A stretch of DNA of 64,000 nt from Cycloclasticus sp. symbiont of Poecilosclerida sp. N (lineage in GTDB: Bacteria > Pseudomonadota > Gammaproteobacteria > Methylococcales > Cycloclasticaceae): positions 27,203 to 91,202 of the forward strand of contig LWTM01000071.1 in assembly GCA_002101205.1 (NCBI GenBank), read 5' to 3'. The notes under the pieces were generated by a model that ran no database searches, was not told the origin of the DNA, and was given only the letters and a program-made list of their open reading frames with translations. Both the position numbers and the translations under genes were made by a program. Each line of letters opens with the position of its first letter. Within the stretch, counting starts at the first letter, position 1. Shown in pieces: positions 10,226 through 20,041 of this stretch.

Positions 10226-11037
10226 GCCGTTTAGACGATTGCTTTGCTGCGCTTGATGCGGCAAATAAAAAAGCCTTAATACCGTTTGTTACAGCGGGTG
10301 ACCCGAATGCAGATTTCACGCTAACGTGTATGCACGAGATGGTTCAAGCGGGCGCGAATATTATTGAATTAGGCGTGCCTTTTTCAGACCCAATGTCGGA
10401 TGGCCCAGTTATTCAAAAGGCAAGCGAAAGGGCTTTAGCGGCAGGTATGTCGCTAAAAGGCGTGATAGCGCTGGTCAAGCAGTTCAGAAAAACAGACCAG
10501 AAAACACCTCTTATTCTGATGGGTTATCTCAACCCGATTGAGTTTATGGGCTATGAACGCTTTGCTGAAAAAGCCTCACAAGCAGGTGTTGATGGGGTCT
10601 TGACCGTTGATATTCCGCCAGAAGAAAGCGCAGACTTAATAGCGGCTTATGAAAAGCACGCGCTGGCGCCCATTTTTTTATTGTCGCCGACCAGTAATGA
10701 AACACGAATTAAAAAGATTGCGGCTGTTGCGAAAGGGTATATTTATTATGTGTCGCTGAAAGGTGTCACGGGCGCAGGGCACCTTGAACTAGGTGACGTG
10801 GAACAGAAGGTGCGGCAGATTAAACAACATACGGCGTTGCCGATTGCGGTTGGTTTTGGTGTTAAAAATTCCGACATCGCTGCGAATATTGCTAAAATAA
10901 GCGACGCTGTGGTGGTAGGTAGCGCGCTGATTAACTGTATTACCGACCATGCCGGCAACGAACAACACGGCCGAGAGGCTATTGATGACTTACTGGTTGG
11001 GATGCGAACAGCGATGGACGCAGTCCCTCGTGATTGA
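10222..11037 (+). CDS. trpA: Tryptophan synthase alpha chain
   Basis: Cleaves indole-3-glycerol phosphate to indole for the beta subunit. 271 aa TIM barrel. The catalytic glutamate lies in [21 protein letters not shown] and the aspartate in [17 protein letters not shown] start overlapping the trpB stop. trpF-trpB-trpA form one tightly packed unit. The anthranilate and TrpC genes are not in this window. Confidence 0.98.
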   Translation: MSRLDDCFAALDAANKKALIPFVTAGDPNADFTLTCMHEMVQAGANIIELGVPFSDPMSDGPVIQKASERALAAGMSLKGVIALVKQFRKTDQKTPLILMGYLNPIEFMGYERFAEKASQAGVDGVLTVDIPPEESADLIAAYEKHALAPIFLLSPTSNETRIKKIAAVAKGYIYYVSLKGVTGAGHLELGDVEQKVRQIKQHTALPIAVGFGVKNSDIAANIAKISDAVVVGSALINCITDHAGNEQHGREAIDDLLVGMRTAMDAVPRD

Positions 11038-11070
11038 ATTAATAGGTATTGTGGTTGAAACAGGTGATGC

Positions 11071-11973
11071 ATGAATTGGTTTGAAAAATTAATTCCAAAC
11101 GGTATAAAACTTTCAAGTAAGTCCAAAAGCTCGGTGCCAGAGGGTTTATGGTGCAAATGTGACGGTTGCCAAAGCGTATTGTATAAAACAGATTTAGAAA
11201 GTAATTTCTATGTCTGTCCTAAGTGTGCTTTTCATCAGCGCATTGGTGGACGACTTCGCCTTAGCTCATTTTTAGATGAAGCCGGTAGAGAAGAAATCGG
11301 TGCGTCAGTTAGAGCACAAGACCCGCTAAAATTTAAAGACAGTAAAAAGTATAAAGACCGTCATTCTGCGGCGGTTAAGCAGACCGGCGAGACAGATGCG
11401 TTGGTTGTTATGAAAGGCAAAGTTCTGGAAATGGAATTGGTTGCAGCGGCGTTTGATTTCTTTTTTATGGGTGGCTCAATGGGTTCAGTGGTTGGCGAGC
11501 GATTTGTTCGTGCAGTGAATGCATCTATCGAACATAATATTCCGCTTATCTGCTTTTCATCTAGTGGCGGGGCGCGTATGCAAGAATCTCTGTTTTCATT
11601 GTTTCAAATGGCGAAAACAAGCGCGGCATTGGCCATCTTGTCAGAAAAGAAAATCCCTTTTATATCTGTGCTTACGGACCCCACAATGGGCGGTGTTTCG
11701 GCCAGTTTAGCGATGCTTGGCGATATCAATATTGCAGAACCTAATGCCTTGATTGGCTTTGCTGGGCAACGGGTTATTGAGCAAACAGTGAGCGAGAGGC
11801 TCCCTGAAGGTTTCCAGCGTAGCGAGTTCTTGCTTGAACACGGCGCTATCGATATGATCGTTGACCGTAGAGAAATGCGAACAACGGTTACGGAGATTTT
11901 GTCTTTATTGCACGCTGGACACCATTTGTTGGAAAAGGCACCCGCAGTAGACGTTAAATCCGAAGAGAAATAA
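11071..11973 (+). CDS. accD: Acetyl-CoA carboxylase carboxyltransferase subunit beta
   Basis: Beta subunit of the heterotetrameric carboxyltransferase that makes malonyl-CoA. 300 aa. An N-terminal zinc ribbon has Cys30, Cys33, Cys49 and Cys52 (C-x2-C-x15-C-x2-C). A crotonase-like carboxyltransferase domain follows, with the oxyanion-type motifs [11 protein letters not shown] and [12 protein letters not shown]. The spacer to folC is short and in the same reading frame, separated only by the TAA stop codon (see folC). Confidence 0.97.
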   Translation: MNWFEKLIPNGIKLSSKSKSSVPEGLWCKCDGCQSVLYKTDLESNFYVCPKCAFHQRIGGRLRLSSFLDEAGREEIGASVRAQDPLKFKDSKKYKDRHSAAVKQTGETDALVVMKGKVLEMELVAAAFDFFFMGGSMGSVVGERFVRAVNASIEHNIPLICFSSSGGARMQESLFSLFQMAKTSAALAILSEKKIPFISVLTDPTMGGVSASLAMLGDINIAEPNALIGFAGQRVIEQTVSERLPEGFQRSEFLLEHGAIDMIVDRREMRTTVTEILSLLHAGHHLLEKAPAVDVKSEEK

Positions 11974-12015
11974 GAGATCAACAAGCTCACCAATGTCTAT
12001 TCTTTAAATGAGTGG

Positions 12016-13248
12016 TTGGCGTGGCAGGAAAACTGTCACGTTAAAAAAATCGACTTAGGTTTACAGCGAGTCTCTAGCGTTTACAAACGTTTAAAAACCA
12101 GTACATCGAAAAAACCCTATACCATCACTGTTGCAGGCACCAATGGCAAGGGTTCTTGTGTCGCATTTTTAGAATCTATATTACTTGCTGAAGGCTATCG
12201 AGTAGGGGTTTATAGCACGCCGCACCTCCTTTGCTATAACGAAAGAGTCAGAGTTAATGGAGAAGCTGTCTCTGATGCGTCTCTTACAGAGGCGTTTTCC
12301 CGTATAGATAAAGCCCGTGAAAAAGTTAGCCTAAGTTATTTTGAGTTTGGCACATTAGCTGCGTTAACTATTTTTGAAAAACAAGACGTAGATATCCAGA
12401 TTCTTGAAGTGGGCCTTGGCGGTCGGCTAGATGCGGTTAATATTATAGACGCTAACGCAGCGTTAATTACCAGTATTGATATTGACCATGTCGCTTGGCT
12501 TGGCAACGACCGCTCAGTGATCGCTGTAGAAAAAGCGGGTGTTTTCAGGAAAAATCAAAAGGCAATATGTGCAGACAAAACAGTCCCCAACAGCCTGCCT
12601 GAATTTGCAGCTCAATTGAAAACAGATTTGAAACTGTCGGGTGTTGATTATAAGGTTGAAAAAGACGGTGATATTTGGCGACTGCTGATTGACCATGAGT
12701 TAGCAGGTGATTTCCCCATTCCCTCGCTCAAGGGTGAGCATCAAATTCAAAACGCAGCGGGTGTTGTCGCGTTGTTAGCACATGTTTCGGATGATATTCC
12801 TGTGCAAAAAACAAGTGTGCTGGACGGGTTACAAAATACATTTTTACCAGGTCGTTTACAGCTAGTTGGCACTGCGCCCGATATATATTTAGATGTGGCT
12901 CACAATCGACAATCAGCTGTTGCATTAGCTAAGTTCATTAAATGCAAAGAGTATAAGGGCGATATTCATGCGGTTTTTTCAATTCTTGACGATAAAGATT
13001 TAAGCAAAGTAACGGAGCCCTTTCTTGAATTTGTTAATTTCTGGTATATTGCACCTTTGAATATCGATCGCTCCGAGAAAATTGAATGCTTAAGTGAGTT
13101 TTTTAACCGTCATTCAAAGTATCAGTGTTCTGAACACAAATCGATTGAAAGTGCTTTTGCTAAAACAAGACAGTTGGCTAAAAAAGAAGATTTAGTTATA
13201 TGTTTTGGTTCTTTTTATGTAGTCGAAGCTTGTTTAGAAGGGCTATAA
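12016..13248 (+). CDS. folC: Dihydrofolate/folylpolyglutamate synthase (start codon problematic)
   Basis: Mur-ligase-family enzyme that adds glutamate to dihydropteroate and folates. P-loop TVAGTNGKGSCVAFLES, the metal-binding EVGLGGRLDAVNII and DVAHNRQSAVAL are intact. The first canonical start in frame is TTG at 12016. Homology to other FolC proteins continues upstream through SLNEWLAWQENCHVKKIDLGL, and that stretch has no ATG, GTG or TTG in frame back to the accD stop. An out-of-frame ATG at 11993 would fit if one base were inserted near 12000, restoring MSISLNEWLAW. The coordinates given are the conservative ones. Confidence 0.9.
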   Translation: MAWQENCHVKKIDLGLQRVSSVYKRLKTSTSKKPYTITVAGTNGKGSCVAFLESILLAEGYRVGVYSTPHLLCYNERVRVNGEAVSDASLTEAFSRIDKAREKVSLSYFEFGTLAALTIFEKQDVDIQILEVGLGGRLDAVNIIDANAALITSIDIDHVAWLGNDRSVIAVEKAGVFRKNQKAICADKTVPNSLPEFAAQLKTDLKLSGVDYKVEKDGDIWRLLIDHELAGDFPIPSLKGEHQIQNAAGVVALLAHVSDDIPVQKTSVLDGLQNTFLPGRLQLVGTAPDIYLDVAHNRQSAVALAKFIKCKEYKGDIHAVFSILDDKDLSKVTEPFLEFVNFWYIAPLNIDRSEKIECLSEFFNRHSKYQCSEHKSIESAFAKTRQLAKKEDLVICFGSFYVVEACLEGL

Positions 13249-13289
13249 TGTTTTCTAGAAATTTTCCGACAACAGTTTAATTGCTTTTT

Positions 13290-13805
13290 ATGGAACAACC
13301 TCTCAAACAACGTTTAATTGGCGCGATCATTCTTGTCTCCTTGGCCATCATCTTTGTTCCAATGTTAATTGGGCAAAAACCGGTGAAGTCGGATATTGTT
13401 TCGATTGAAATACCCGAACCCCCAGAACATTTAAACCCACGTATTTTTGCTTTGCCTGAGCAAAAAGCAAAAACATTCGCCGAAGTTTCAATTTCTAAAA
13501 AAGGGGGTGTTAGCACTATAAAAACAACGATTCCAGGGCCACCTAAAGCGAAAGCAGTAGAAGCTATCACGGCTTGGGTTGTTCAAGTAGGCAGTTTTTC
13601 AGACCAAAAAAATGCAGATGCTTTGTCAGCTAAATTAAAAAAAGCTGGTTTTACCAATTTTATTGAAGATTCATCAGGAAAACAGGGCGAAACGTATCGA
13701 GTTCGAGTAGGGCCTGAACTAAACAAAGAAAAAGCAGACGAGATGAAAATGGCTCTTCAAAAAGAACAAAAGCTAAGTAATGCGATTGTTGTTGAGTATC
13801 CTTAG
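13290..13805 (+). CDS. dedD: SPOR-domain cell-division protein, DedD-like
   Basis: Inner-membrane protein with one N-terminal membrane segment (about residues 9-27, LIGAIILVSLAIIFVPMLIG). A proline-rich linker and a C-terminal SPOR domain follow; the latter contains WVVQVGSFSDQKNADALSAK and binds denuded septal peptidoglycan. ATG at 13290 is preferred over the in-frame TTG nine bases upstream, giving the family start MEQPLKQRLIGA. The folC-dedD-cvpA-purF order is the classical one. Name by position and domain layout. Confidence 0.88.
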   Translation: MEQPLKQRLIGAIILVSLAIIFVPMLIGQKPVKSDIVSIEIPEPPEHLNPRIFALPEQKAKTFAEVSISKKGGVSTIKTTIPGPPKAKAVEAITAWVVQVGSFSDQKNADALSAKLKKAGFTNFIEDSSGKQGETYRVRVGPELNKEKADEMKMALQKEQKLSNAIVVEYP

Positions 13806-13817
13806 GTGGCTATATAA

Positions 13818-14330
13818 ATGAATGCCAGCGTAGTGAGTGGTTTAGTTTGGGTCGACTATATCATTGTTGGTATCGTCTTAATTTCTGCGCTGATTGGCCT
13901 GTTCCGTGGTCTGGTTAAAGAAGCGTTTTCATTAAGCACTTGGATAGCATCTATTGTTATAGGTATACGGTTCAGCGAACAGTTTGCTGTTTTTTTTAAT
14001 GGTTATATTGAAATGCCGTCAGTGAGAATAGCCGTGGCCTTTATTATTCTTCTATTGCTCACTTTAATTTTGGGCACAATGTTGTCTCACCTGCTTAGTC
14101 AGCTCGTTGATAGAACCGGTCTCTCTGGCACGGACCGTTTTGCAGGCTTTGTTTTTGGAATAGGCCGTGGCATGGTAGTGATGGCTGTGTTGGTGCTATT
14201 GGCGGGTTTAACGCCATTACCACAAGACCCGTGGTGGGCACAGTCGGTATTAATTGGCCATTTCCAAGATTTATCTGTGTGGTTGACAGAGCAAATACCT
14301 GAGGACGTATCAGGGTATTTTTCATATTAA
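13818..14330 (+). CDS. cvpA: CvpA family membrane protein
   Basis: 170 aa inner-membrane protein with four predicted helices (about residues 10-28, 34-50, 65-90 and 103-125). The conserved LIGLFRGLVKEAFSL segment follows the first helix. CvpA was named for colicin V production but is an envelope and stress-tolerance protein with unclear mechanism. It is co-directional with purF 25 bases downstream, as in most gammaproteobacteria. Confidence 0.92.
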   Translation: MNASVVSGLVWVDYIIVGIVLISALIGLFRGLVKEAFSLSTWIASIVIGIRFSEQFAVFFNGYIEMPSVRIAVAFIILLLLTLILGTMLSHLLSQLVDRTGLSGTDRFAGFVFGIGRGMVVMAVLVLLAGLTPLPQDPWWAQSVLIGHFQDLSVWLTEQIPEDVSGYFSY

Positions 14331-14355
14331 ACTTGATTAAAAGGTAGAATTGATT

Positions 14356-15864
14356 ATGTGCGGAATTGCTGGTGTTGTAGCCCATCAAAATGTTAATCAG
14401 GAACTGTATGAAGCGTTAATTGTGTTGCAACACCGTGGGCAAGACGCTGCGGGTATTGTAACTTGTGAAGGTAGCCAATTACATCTTCGCAAAGCTAATG
14501 GCTTGGTCCGCGACGTATTTAGAACCAGGCACATGCTTGAGCTAACGGGGAACATGGGTATTGCCCATGTCCGTTATCCTACTGCGGGCTGTTCAAGCTC
14601 TGCTGAAGCACAGCCATTTTATGTGAACTCCCCGTTTGGTATCACCTTGGCGCACAATGGGAACTTAACCAACGCAGCGGCTCTTAAACAAGAACTTTTT
14701 ACCGAAGATCAACGACACATCAATACGAGTTCAGACTCTGAAATTTTGTTGAACATTTTCGCCCATGAGTTACAGCGTTTGGGGAAACTTAAATTGGACG
14801 AAAATGATGTGTTTAAAGCAGTGTCTGCATTGCACAGGCGTTGCGAAGGCGCCTATGCCGTTGTTGCAATGATTACAGGTTTCGGCGTTGTTGGGTTTCG
14901 TGACCCTAACGGTATTCGCCCCATTTGTTTTGGCGTACGTGAAAGCAAATTGGGTCGCGACTATATGATTGCCTCAGAATCGGTTGCTATGGATGCGCAA
15001 GGTTTTAAATTGACGCGTGATATAGCACCAGGTGAAGCACTATTTATTAAAAAAAATGGCGTTATTCATACTAAGCAATGCGCATTGAACCCTCGCTTGA
15101 CACCGTGTATTTTTGAATACGTTTACCTCGCACGCCCAGACTCTATTGTTGATGAGGTATCTGTTTATAAATCGCGCTTACGTATGGGTGAAAAACTGGC
15201 AGAGAAAATTATGCGTCTTAGACCCCAGCACGATATAGATGTTGTTATTCCGATTCCAGATACGAGTAGAACATCAGCTTTACAGTTGGCGAATAGGCTA
15301 GATGTTAAGTACAGAGAAGGGTTCATTAAAAACAGATACATCGGTCGAACATTTATTATGCCAGGGCAACAAGAACGTAAAAAGTCGGTGAGGCGTAAGC
15401 TAAATGCTATCGATCTTGAGTTTAAAAGCAAAAATGTTTTATTGGTTGATGACTCAATCGTACGCGGTACAACATCAAGTCAGATTATTAAACTGGCGCG
15501 TGAAGCGGGCGCTAACAAAGTGTATTTTGCATCAGCGGCGCCGCCTGTCCGTTATTCAAATGTTTACGGTATTGATATGCCAGCGGTTGAAGAGCTTGTA
15601 GCTCACGATAAAACAATAAGCGAGATCGAACAAGCGGTTGGGGCGGATTGGTTAATTTACCAAGATTTAGAAGACCTATTTGAGTCCGTAAGAAAACATA
15701 ACCCTAAAATTAAAGATTTTGACGCCGCTTGCTTTAACCAGCGTTATGTTACGGGCACAGTTAAAGATGAATACCTTAAAGAACAAGGTTTGAATCGTTC
15801 AGACGAGCAAAAAGTCCAAAATGACCTTGATCAAGCGGTTATTGAGCTTCACAACACAAATTAA
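14356..15864 (+). CDS. purF: Amidophosphoribosyltransferase
   Basis: First committed step of purine synthesis: transfers ammonia from glutamine to PRPP. 502 aa. The ATG at 14356 is chosen over the in-frame TTG at 14350 because the N-terminal nucleophile must be Cys2 (MCGIAGVV) exposed after Met removal. The class II glutaminase domain is followed by a phosphoribosyltransferase domain with the PRPP loop [17 protein letters not shown]. The N-terminus begins directly at the cysteine without a propeptide, as in E. coli. Confidence 0.98.
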   Translation: MCGIAGVVAHQNVNQELYEALIVLQHRGQDAAGIVTCEGSQLHLRKANGLVRDVFRTRHMLELTGNMGIAHVRYPTAGCSSSAEAQPFYVNSPFGITLAHNGNLTNAAALKQELFTEDQRHINTSSDSEILLNIFAHELQRLGKLKLDENDVFKAVSALHRRCEGAYAVVAMITGFGVVGFRDPNGIRPICFGVRESKLGRDYMIASESVAMDAQGFKLTRDIAPGEALFIKKNGVIHTKQCALNPRLTPCIFEYVYLARPDSIVDEVSVYKSRLRMGEKLAEKIMRLRPQHDIDVVIPIPDTSRTSALQLANRLDVKYREGFIKNRYIGRTFIMPGQQERKKSVRRKLNAIDLEFKSKNVLLVDDSIVRGTTSSQIIKLAREAGANKVYFASAAPPVRYSNVYGIDMPAVEELVAHDKTISEIEQAVGADWLIYQDLEDLFESVRKHNPKIKDFDAACFNQRYVTGTVKDEYLKEQGLNRSDEQKVQNDLDQAVIELHNTN

Positions 15865-15882
15865 ACCTTAAAAGGCGCAAGA

Positions 15883-17079
15883 ATGTCGGATAAAGATTGG
15901 CAGGGTTACTCCATAGAGACACAAGGCATCCGTGCCGGTCAGCAAAGAACGCCAGAAGGTGAACATAGCGATGCTATTTTCCCCACTTCAAGCTATGTTT
16001 TTACTAACGCGAATGAAGCGTATGAACGTTTTTCTGGTAAATCAGAAGGCAATATTTATTCACGCTTTACCAACCCAACTGTCCGCGCCTTTGAAAAGCG
16101 CCTTGCAACAATGGAAGGCGCTGAACGAGCAATGGCGACGTCATCTGGTATGGCTGCCATTAACACGGTTTGCTTAGGTTTGCTCAGCGCTGGTGACCAT
16201 GTCGTATGTTCGCGCAGTGTGTTTGGTAATACCGCGTTGATGTTTAAAAACATCATGAGTAAATTCAGCATAACTACGACGTTTGTTGATTTAGACGATA
16301 TTAATGCTTGGCGAACGGCTATTCAAAACAACACAAGGTTTTTGTTTATAGAAACGCCTTCAAACCCGCTAGGTACTTTAGCGGATATAAAAGAACTTGC
16401 AGACTTAGCGCATGGCCGAGACGCTTTGTTAATCGTCGATAATGTTTATTGCACCCCGGCGTTACAAAAACCATTGAGCTTAGGTGCAGATCTAGTCGTT
16501 CATTCGGCAACAAAGTACTTAGATGGGCAAGGCCGATGTGTCGGCGGTGCGATAGTTGGCGAGCACGCATTGATCGAAGAAAAGCTGTATCCAATCTTAA
16601 GAACCGCCGGGCCCACTATGAGCCCATTTAATGCGTGGGTTTTCCACAAAGGGTTGGAAACACTATCGTTACGCATGGATAAACATTGTGCTAATGCCCT
16701 AGCTGTTGCGCAATGGTTAGAGCAACAAGCGGCGGTAGAAAAAGTGCACTATACGGGGCTATCAAGTCACCGTCAGCATGAGCTGGCAAAACAACAGCAA
16801 TCGGGCTTTGGTGGCATTGTTAGCTTTGAAGTGAAGGGTGGACAGGGAAATGCGTGGAAAGTCATTGACGCAACGCAGCTAATCTCAATTACTGCTAATT
16901 TAGGTGATGTAAAAAGCATGATTACGCACCCATCAACAACAACGCATGGCCGTTTAACAGATGAAGAACGAGTTGAAGCTGGGATCACGGGCTCATTAGT
17001 GCGCGTAGGTGTAGGACTCGAAAATGTTGATGATATAATAGCAGACTTAAACACAGCGCTGGCGAGCCTTAAGGTTTAG
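15883..17079 (+). CDS. metZ: O-succinylhomoserine sulfhydrylase
   Basis: PLP enzyme of the Cys/Met metabolism family that makes homocysteine directly from O-succinylhomoserine and sulfide. 398 aa with PLP-binding Lys211 in VVHSATKYLDGQGR and the TSSGMAAI phosphate loop. Assignment to MetZ rather than cystathionine gamma-synthase rests on its place right after purF, the conserved Pseudomonas-type arrangement, and on the N-terminal pattern ETQGIRAGQQRTPEGEHSDAI (split here after 20 residues). Substrate preference is inferred. Confidence 0.9.
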   Translation: MSDKDWQGYSIETQGIRAGQQRTPEGEHSDAIFPTSSYVFTNANEAYERFSGKSEGNIYSRFTNPTVRAFEKRLATMEGAERAMATSSGMAAINTVCLGLLSAGDHVVCSRSVFGNTALMFKNIMSKFSITTTFVDLDDINAWRTAIQNNTRFLFIETPSNPLGTLADIKELADLAHGRDALLIVDNVYCTPALQKPLSLGADLVVHSATKYLDGQGRCVGGAIVGEHALIEEKLYPILRTAGPTMSPFNAWVFHKGLETLSLRMDKHCANALAVAQWLEQQAAVEKVHYTGLSSHRQHELAKQQQSGFGGIVSFEVKGGQGNAWKVIDATQLISITANLGDVKSMITHPSTTTHGRLTDEERVEAGITGSLVRVGVGLENVDDIIADLNTALASLKV

Positions 17080-17112
17080 CAAAATTTAATCAAGGTTAGA
17101 TAGGACAAAAAG

Positions 17113-17832
17113 GTGGGAAGAGCATACCAAAATCGTAAAGATTCGATGGCAAAAACATCGGATATGAAAGCCAAAGTTTATAGTCGTTACGGCCGAGAAA
17201 TTTATGTTTGTGCAAAATCTGGTGGCTTCGATCCAGCCGGTAATCTAGCCTTGCGCAGCTTAATAGATAAAGCCAAAAAAGACCAAGTGCCCGTGCACGT
17301 CATCGACAAAGCGATTGAAAAAGCAAAAGGTGGCGGCGATGAAGATTATTCGCCTGCACGCTATGAAGGTTACGGTCCTGGTGGGGTTATGGCGATTATT
17401 GAGTGCTTAACCGACAATCCAAATCGGACCTTTGGTGATGTGCGCCAGGCGTTCACTAAAACAAAATGCAAAATAGGCACCGAAGGCAGCGTTAGTCATC
17501 TGTTCGACCACGTGGCTATTTTTGCCTTCGCACACGACGACGAAGACACCGTGCTCGAAGTTTTAATGGACGCAGATGTTGATGTCAGCGACGTTGAAAG
17601 CGAAGACGGAAAAGTTACGGTGTTTGCCCTGCATACCGATTACTCTAAAGCCAAACAAGCCTTGCTCGCAAGCGTGGGCGAAATAGACTTTGATGTGGAT
17701 GAAATACAATTTATTCCCCATGCGTTCATAAACGTCAGCGGCGATGACGTTGAATTGTTTGAAAAATTCCTAGCTATGCTGGACGACTTAGATGACGTTC
17801 AGCAGGTTTATCATAATGCTGAGGTGGTTTAA
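17113..17832 (+). CDS. YebC/TACO1-family translation-associated protein (YeeN-like subtype)
   Basis: 239 aa YebC-family protein, recognised by [45 protein letters not shown] and the end [15 protein letters not shown]. Family members act on ribosomes or mitochondrial translation and were earlier called transcriptional regulators. The N-terminus is of the YeeN-like subtype rather than the ruvC-linked one (MAGHSKWANIK). The start is GTG behind AGGTGG. It stands alone here, not next to ruvABC, so a second YebC in the ruv operon is likely. Confidence 0.9.
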   Translation: MGRAYQNRKDSMAKTSDMKAKVYSRYGREIYVCAKSGGFDPAGNLALRSLIDKAKKDQVPVHVIDKAIEKAKGGGDEDYSPARYEGYGPGGVMAIIECLTDNPNRTFGDVRQAFTKTKCKIGTEGSVSHLFDHVAIFAFAHDDEDTVLEVLMDADVDVSDVESEDGKVTVFALHTDYSKAKQALLASVGEIDFDVDEIQFIPHAFINVSGDDVELFEKFLAMLDDLDDVQQVYHNAEVV

Positions 17833-17890
17833 TTTTTGTCAAAATACAAATGAAGAGAAACCATGAAAAAATAGCGCACGGTTAGAATGA

Positions 17891-17925
17891 ATCAATCATT
17901 TGCAAAGCACCTGGCTTTGGTTGAT
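17891..17925 (+). other. Stem-loop between the yebC-like gene and oadG
   Basis: CAAAGC at 17903-17908 pairs with GCTTTG at 17914-17919 around a 5-base loop. ATCAA at 17891-17895 and TTGAT at 17921-17925 can extend the stem with an internal bulge. No T run follows. It may end or stabilise the upstream transcript. Nothing else of note is visible between 17833 and the oad promoter. Confidence 0.35.
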
Positions 17926-17994
17926 GTTGATAATCTAAAAATATTCAGATAATTAAACGCTCGTATATTTATTTTTTTCCATGTGTCATTGTTT

Positions 17995-18000
17995 TATAAT
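17995..18000 (+). promoter_or_regulatory. Consensus -10 box before oadG
   Basis: A perfect TATAAT lies six bases before the likely oadG ATG. The expected start of transcription would then coincide with the start codon. The -35 region is only a T-rich stretch (about 17972-17978), so the promoter is partly supported. No ribosome-binding site precedes the ATG. Confidence 0.45.
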
Positions 18001-18006
18001 GCCGAC

Positions 18007-18237
18007 ATGAGTATTTCAGAATTACTAGAACAAGGTGTCAACTTGATGATGTTTGGGATGGGAATGGTGTTTTTCATCTTAGGCTTGCTCGTTGTTCTTA
18101 TCAAGTCGGCTTCGACGTTACTTTTAAAGTACGAGCCGGCCGTCGAACAATCGCATAAAGTACCTGGTACTGCTTCCATTAATGAAGATATCGTTGCGGC
18201 AATTACTATTGCTGTAAAACGCTATCGTTGCAAATAA
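18007..18237 (+). CDS. oadG: Oxaloacetate decarboxylase gamma chain
   Basis: Small membrane subunit (76 aa) of the sodium-pumping oxaloacetate decarboxylase. One membrane helix (about residues 14-35, NLMMFGMGMVFFILGLLVVL) is followed by a short cytoplasmic tail containing INEDIVAAITIAVKRYR, typical of OadG. ATG at 18007 is preferred over an upstream in-frame GTG (17983), because the family starts just before the helix. It leads into oadA nine bases later. Confidence 0.9.
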   Translation: MSISELLEQGVNLMMFGMGMVFFILGLLVVLIKSASTLLLKYEPAVEQSHKVPGTASINEDIVAAITIAVKRYRCK

Positions 18238-18246
18238 AAAACACTT

Positions 18247-20031
18247 ATGACTAAGCCATTAAAAATCACCGACGTCGTTTTACGCGACGCGCACCAGTCG
18301 CTTTTTGCAACACGTTTACGTATTGAAGACATGCTGCCGATCGCCGAGAAACTGGATAAAATTGGCTACTGGTCGCTTGAAACATGGGGCGGAGCGACAT
18401 TTGATGCCTGTATTCGTTACTTAGGTGAGGACCCTTGGGAGCGTTTGCGATTATTGAAAGCAGCGATGCCAAACACACCACAGCAAATGTTATTGCGCGG
18501 TCAAAACTTGCTGGGTTACAGACATTACGCCGATGATGTTGTGCATAAGTTTGTCGAGCGTGCGGCAGAAAATGGCATGGATATTTTCCGCATCTTTGAT
18601 GCGATGAATGATGTACGTAACCTTGAAACCGCGATAAAAGCCACAGTTGAAGTAGGCAAGCACGCACAAGGTACAATCTCTTATACCCAAAGCCCCGTGC
18701 ATACGCTTGAAGGTTGGGTGGATATGGGTAAGAAACTAGAAGATGCCGGTTGCCATTCTATCGCCATTAAAGACATGGCCGGCTTATTAAGGCCATACGA
18801 TGCAGCTGAGCTTGTTAAGCGTTTAAAGGTTCAATGTGATGTGCCTATTGCGCTGCACAGTCACGCGACGACAGGTATGAGTGTAGCCACGTGCCTAAAA
18901 GCTGTGGATGCAGGTTTGGATATGTTGGATACAGCTATTTCATCGATGAGTATGACCTATGGGCATTCACCGACCGAAACGTTTATTGCCATGCTGGAGG
19001 GCACTGATCGTGCGACGGGTTTAGATATTGAGAAAGTTGAAGAAGTCGCCGCTTACTTTAGAGACGTACGTCCTAAATACGCAGAGTTTGAGGGTTCGCT
19101 GAAAGGCGTTGACTCAAGGATTTTAATTGCTCAAGTACCTGGTGGAATGTTAACCAACCTTGAAAGCCAATTAAAACAACAAAACGCGGGTGATAAAATT
19201 GACGACGTATTGACTGAAATCCCAGCGGTTCGCAAAGACTTAGGTTATTTGCCGCTGGTAACGCCAACGTCGCAAATAGTTGGCACGCAGGCTGTGATGA
19301 ACGTGCTGATGGGCGAACGTTATAAATCGATTAGCAAAGAAACAGCCGGCGTTTTAAAAGGCGAATACGGTGCGACACCAGCGCCGGTTGATGCCGAACT
19401 TCAAGCACGTGTGTTAGAAGGTGCACAAGCCATTACTTGCCGCCCTGCGGACCTAATTGACGATGAGCTAGATGTGCTTAGCGCTGATTTAGATGCAAAA
19501 GCGAAAGAAGATGGCCTACAATTAGCTGATGAGACCATTGATGATGTTTTAACGTATGCATTATTTCCACAAGTTGGCTTGGATTTCATTAAAAATAGAA
19601 ATAACCCCGATGCATTCGAACCCGTGCCAACGGGTGTACAGGTAAGCGCCGCAGCAACGGGGAAAGAAACTTACGATGTATCTGTTAACGGAAAACTTTA
19701 CCAAGTTGAAGTAGGCGCATCTGGTTCAATTGAAAATCTTGAGGTGGTGAAAGCGCAAAGTGCGCCAACTCCCTCTGTAGCACCTGCTCAGATGGAACCT
19801 TCGGGAGCTTTTTGCCAAAATGAACCTTTATTGTCCCCCATGGCCGGTAATATTATACGAATCGGTGTAGCCGCAGGAGATGATGTGCATGAAGGCGATG
19901 TAGTGATTATCCTTGAAGCGATGAAAATGGAAACAGAAGTTAGAGCGCATATCGAAGGTCAAATTTCGGATGTTTTCGTTAAAGAAGGGGAGTCCATACC
20001 AGCGGGCGCACCTTTAATTCTAATTTGTTAG
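18247..20031 (+). CDS. oadA: Oxaloacetate decarboxylase alpha chain (biotin carrier)
   Basis: Carboxyltransferase subunit, 594 aa. The N-terminal TIM barrel begins [19 protein letters not shown]. The metal-binding HSHATTGMS and the catalytic lysine in [16 protein letters not shown] follow. A PYC/OADA conserved domain comes next (about residues 300-470), and the C-terminal biotinyl domain carries Lys560 in [11 protein letters not shown]2 moves from oxaloacetate to biotin here, then is released at OadB. Co-encoded with oadG and oadB in the order G-A-B. Confidence 0.97.
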   Translation: MTKPLKITDVVLRDAHQSLFATRLRIEDMLPIAEKLDKIGYWSLETWGGATFDACIRYLGEDPWERLRLLKAAMPNTPQQMLLRGQNLLGYRHYADDVVHKFVERAAENGMDIFRIFDAMNDVRNLETAIKATVEVGKHAQGTISYTQSPVHTLEGWVDMGKKLEDAGCHSIAIKDMAGLLRPYDAAELVKRLKVQCDVPIALHSHATTGMSVATCLKAVDAGLDMLDTAISSMSMTYGHSPTETFIAMLEGTDRATGLDIEKVEEVAAYFRDVRPKYAEFEGSLKGVDSRILIAQVPGGMLTNLESQLKQQNAGDKIDDVLTEIPAVRKDLGYLPLVTPTSQIVGTQAVMNVLMGERYKSISKETAGVLKGEYGATPAPVDAELQARVLEGAQAITCRPADLIDDELDVLSADLDAKAKEDGLQLADETIDDVLTYALFPQVGLDFIKNRNNPDAFEPVPTGVQVSAAATGKETYDVSVNGKLYQVEVGASGSIENLEVVKAQSAPTPSVAPAQMEPSGAFCQNEPLLSPMAGNIIRIGVAAGDDVHEGDVVIILEAMKMETEVRAHIEGQISDVFVKEGESIPAGAPLILIC

Positions 20032-20041
20032 GTTTGAAATA

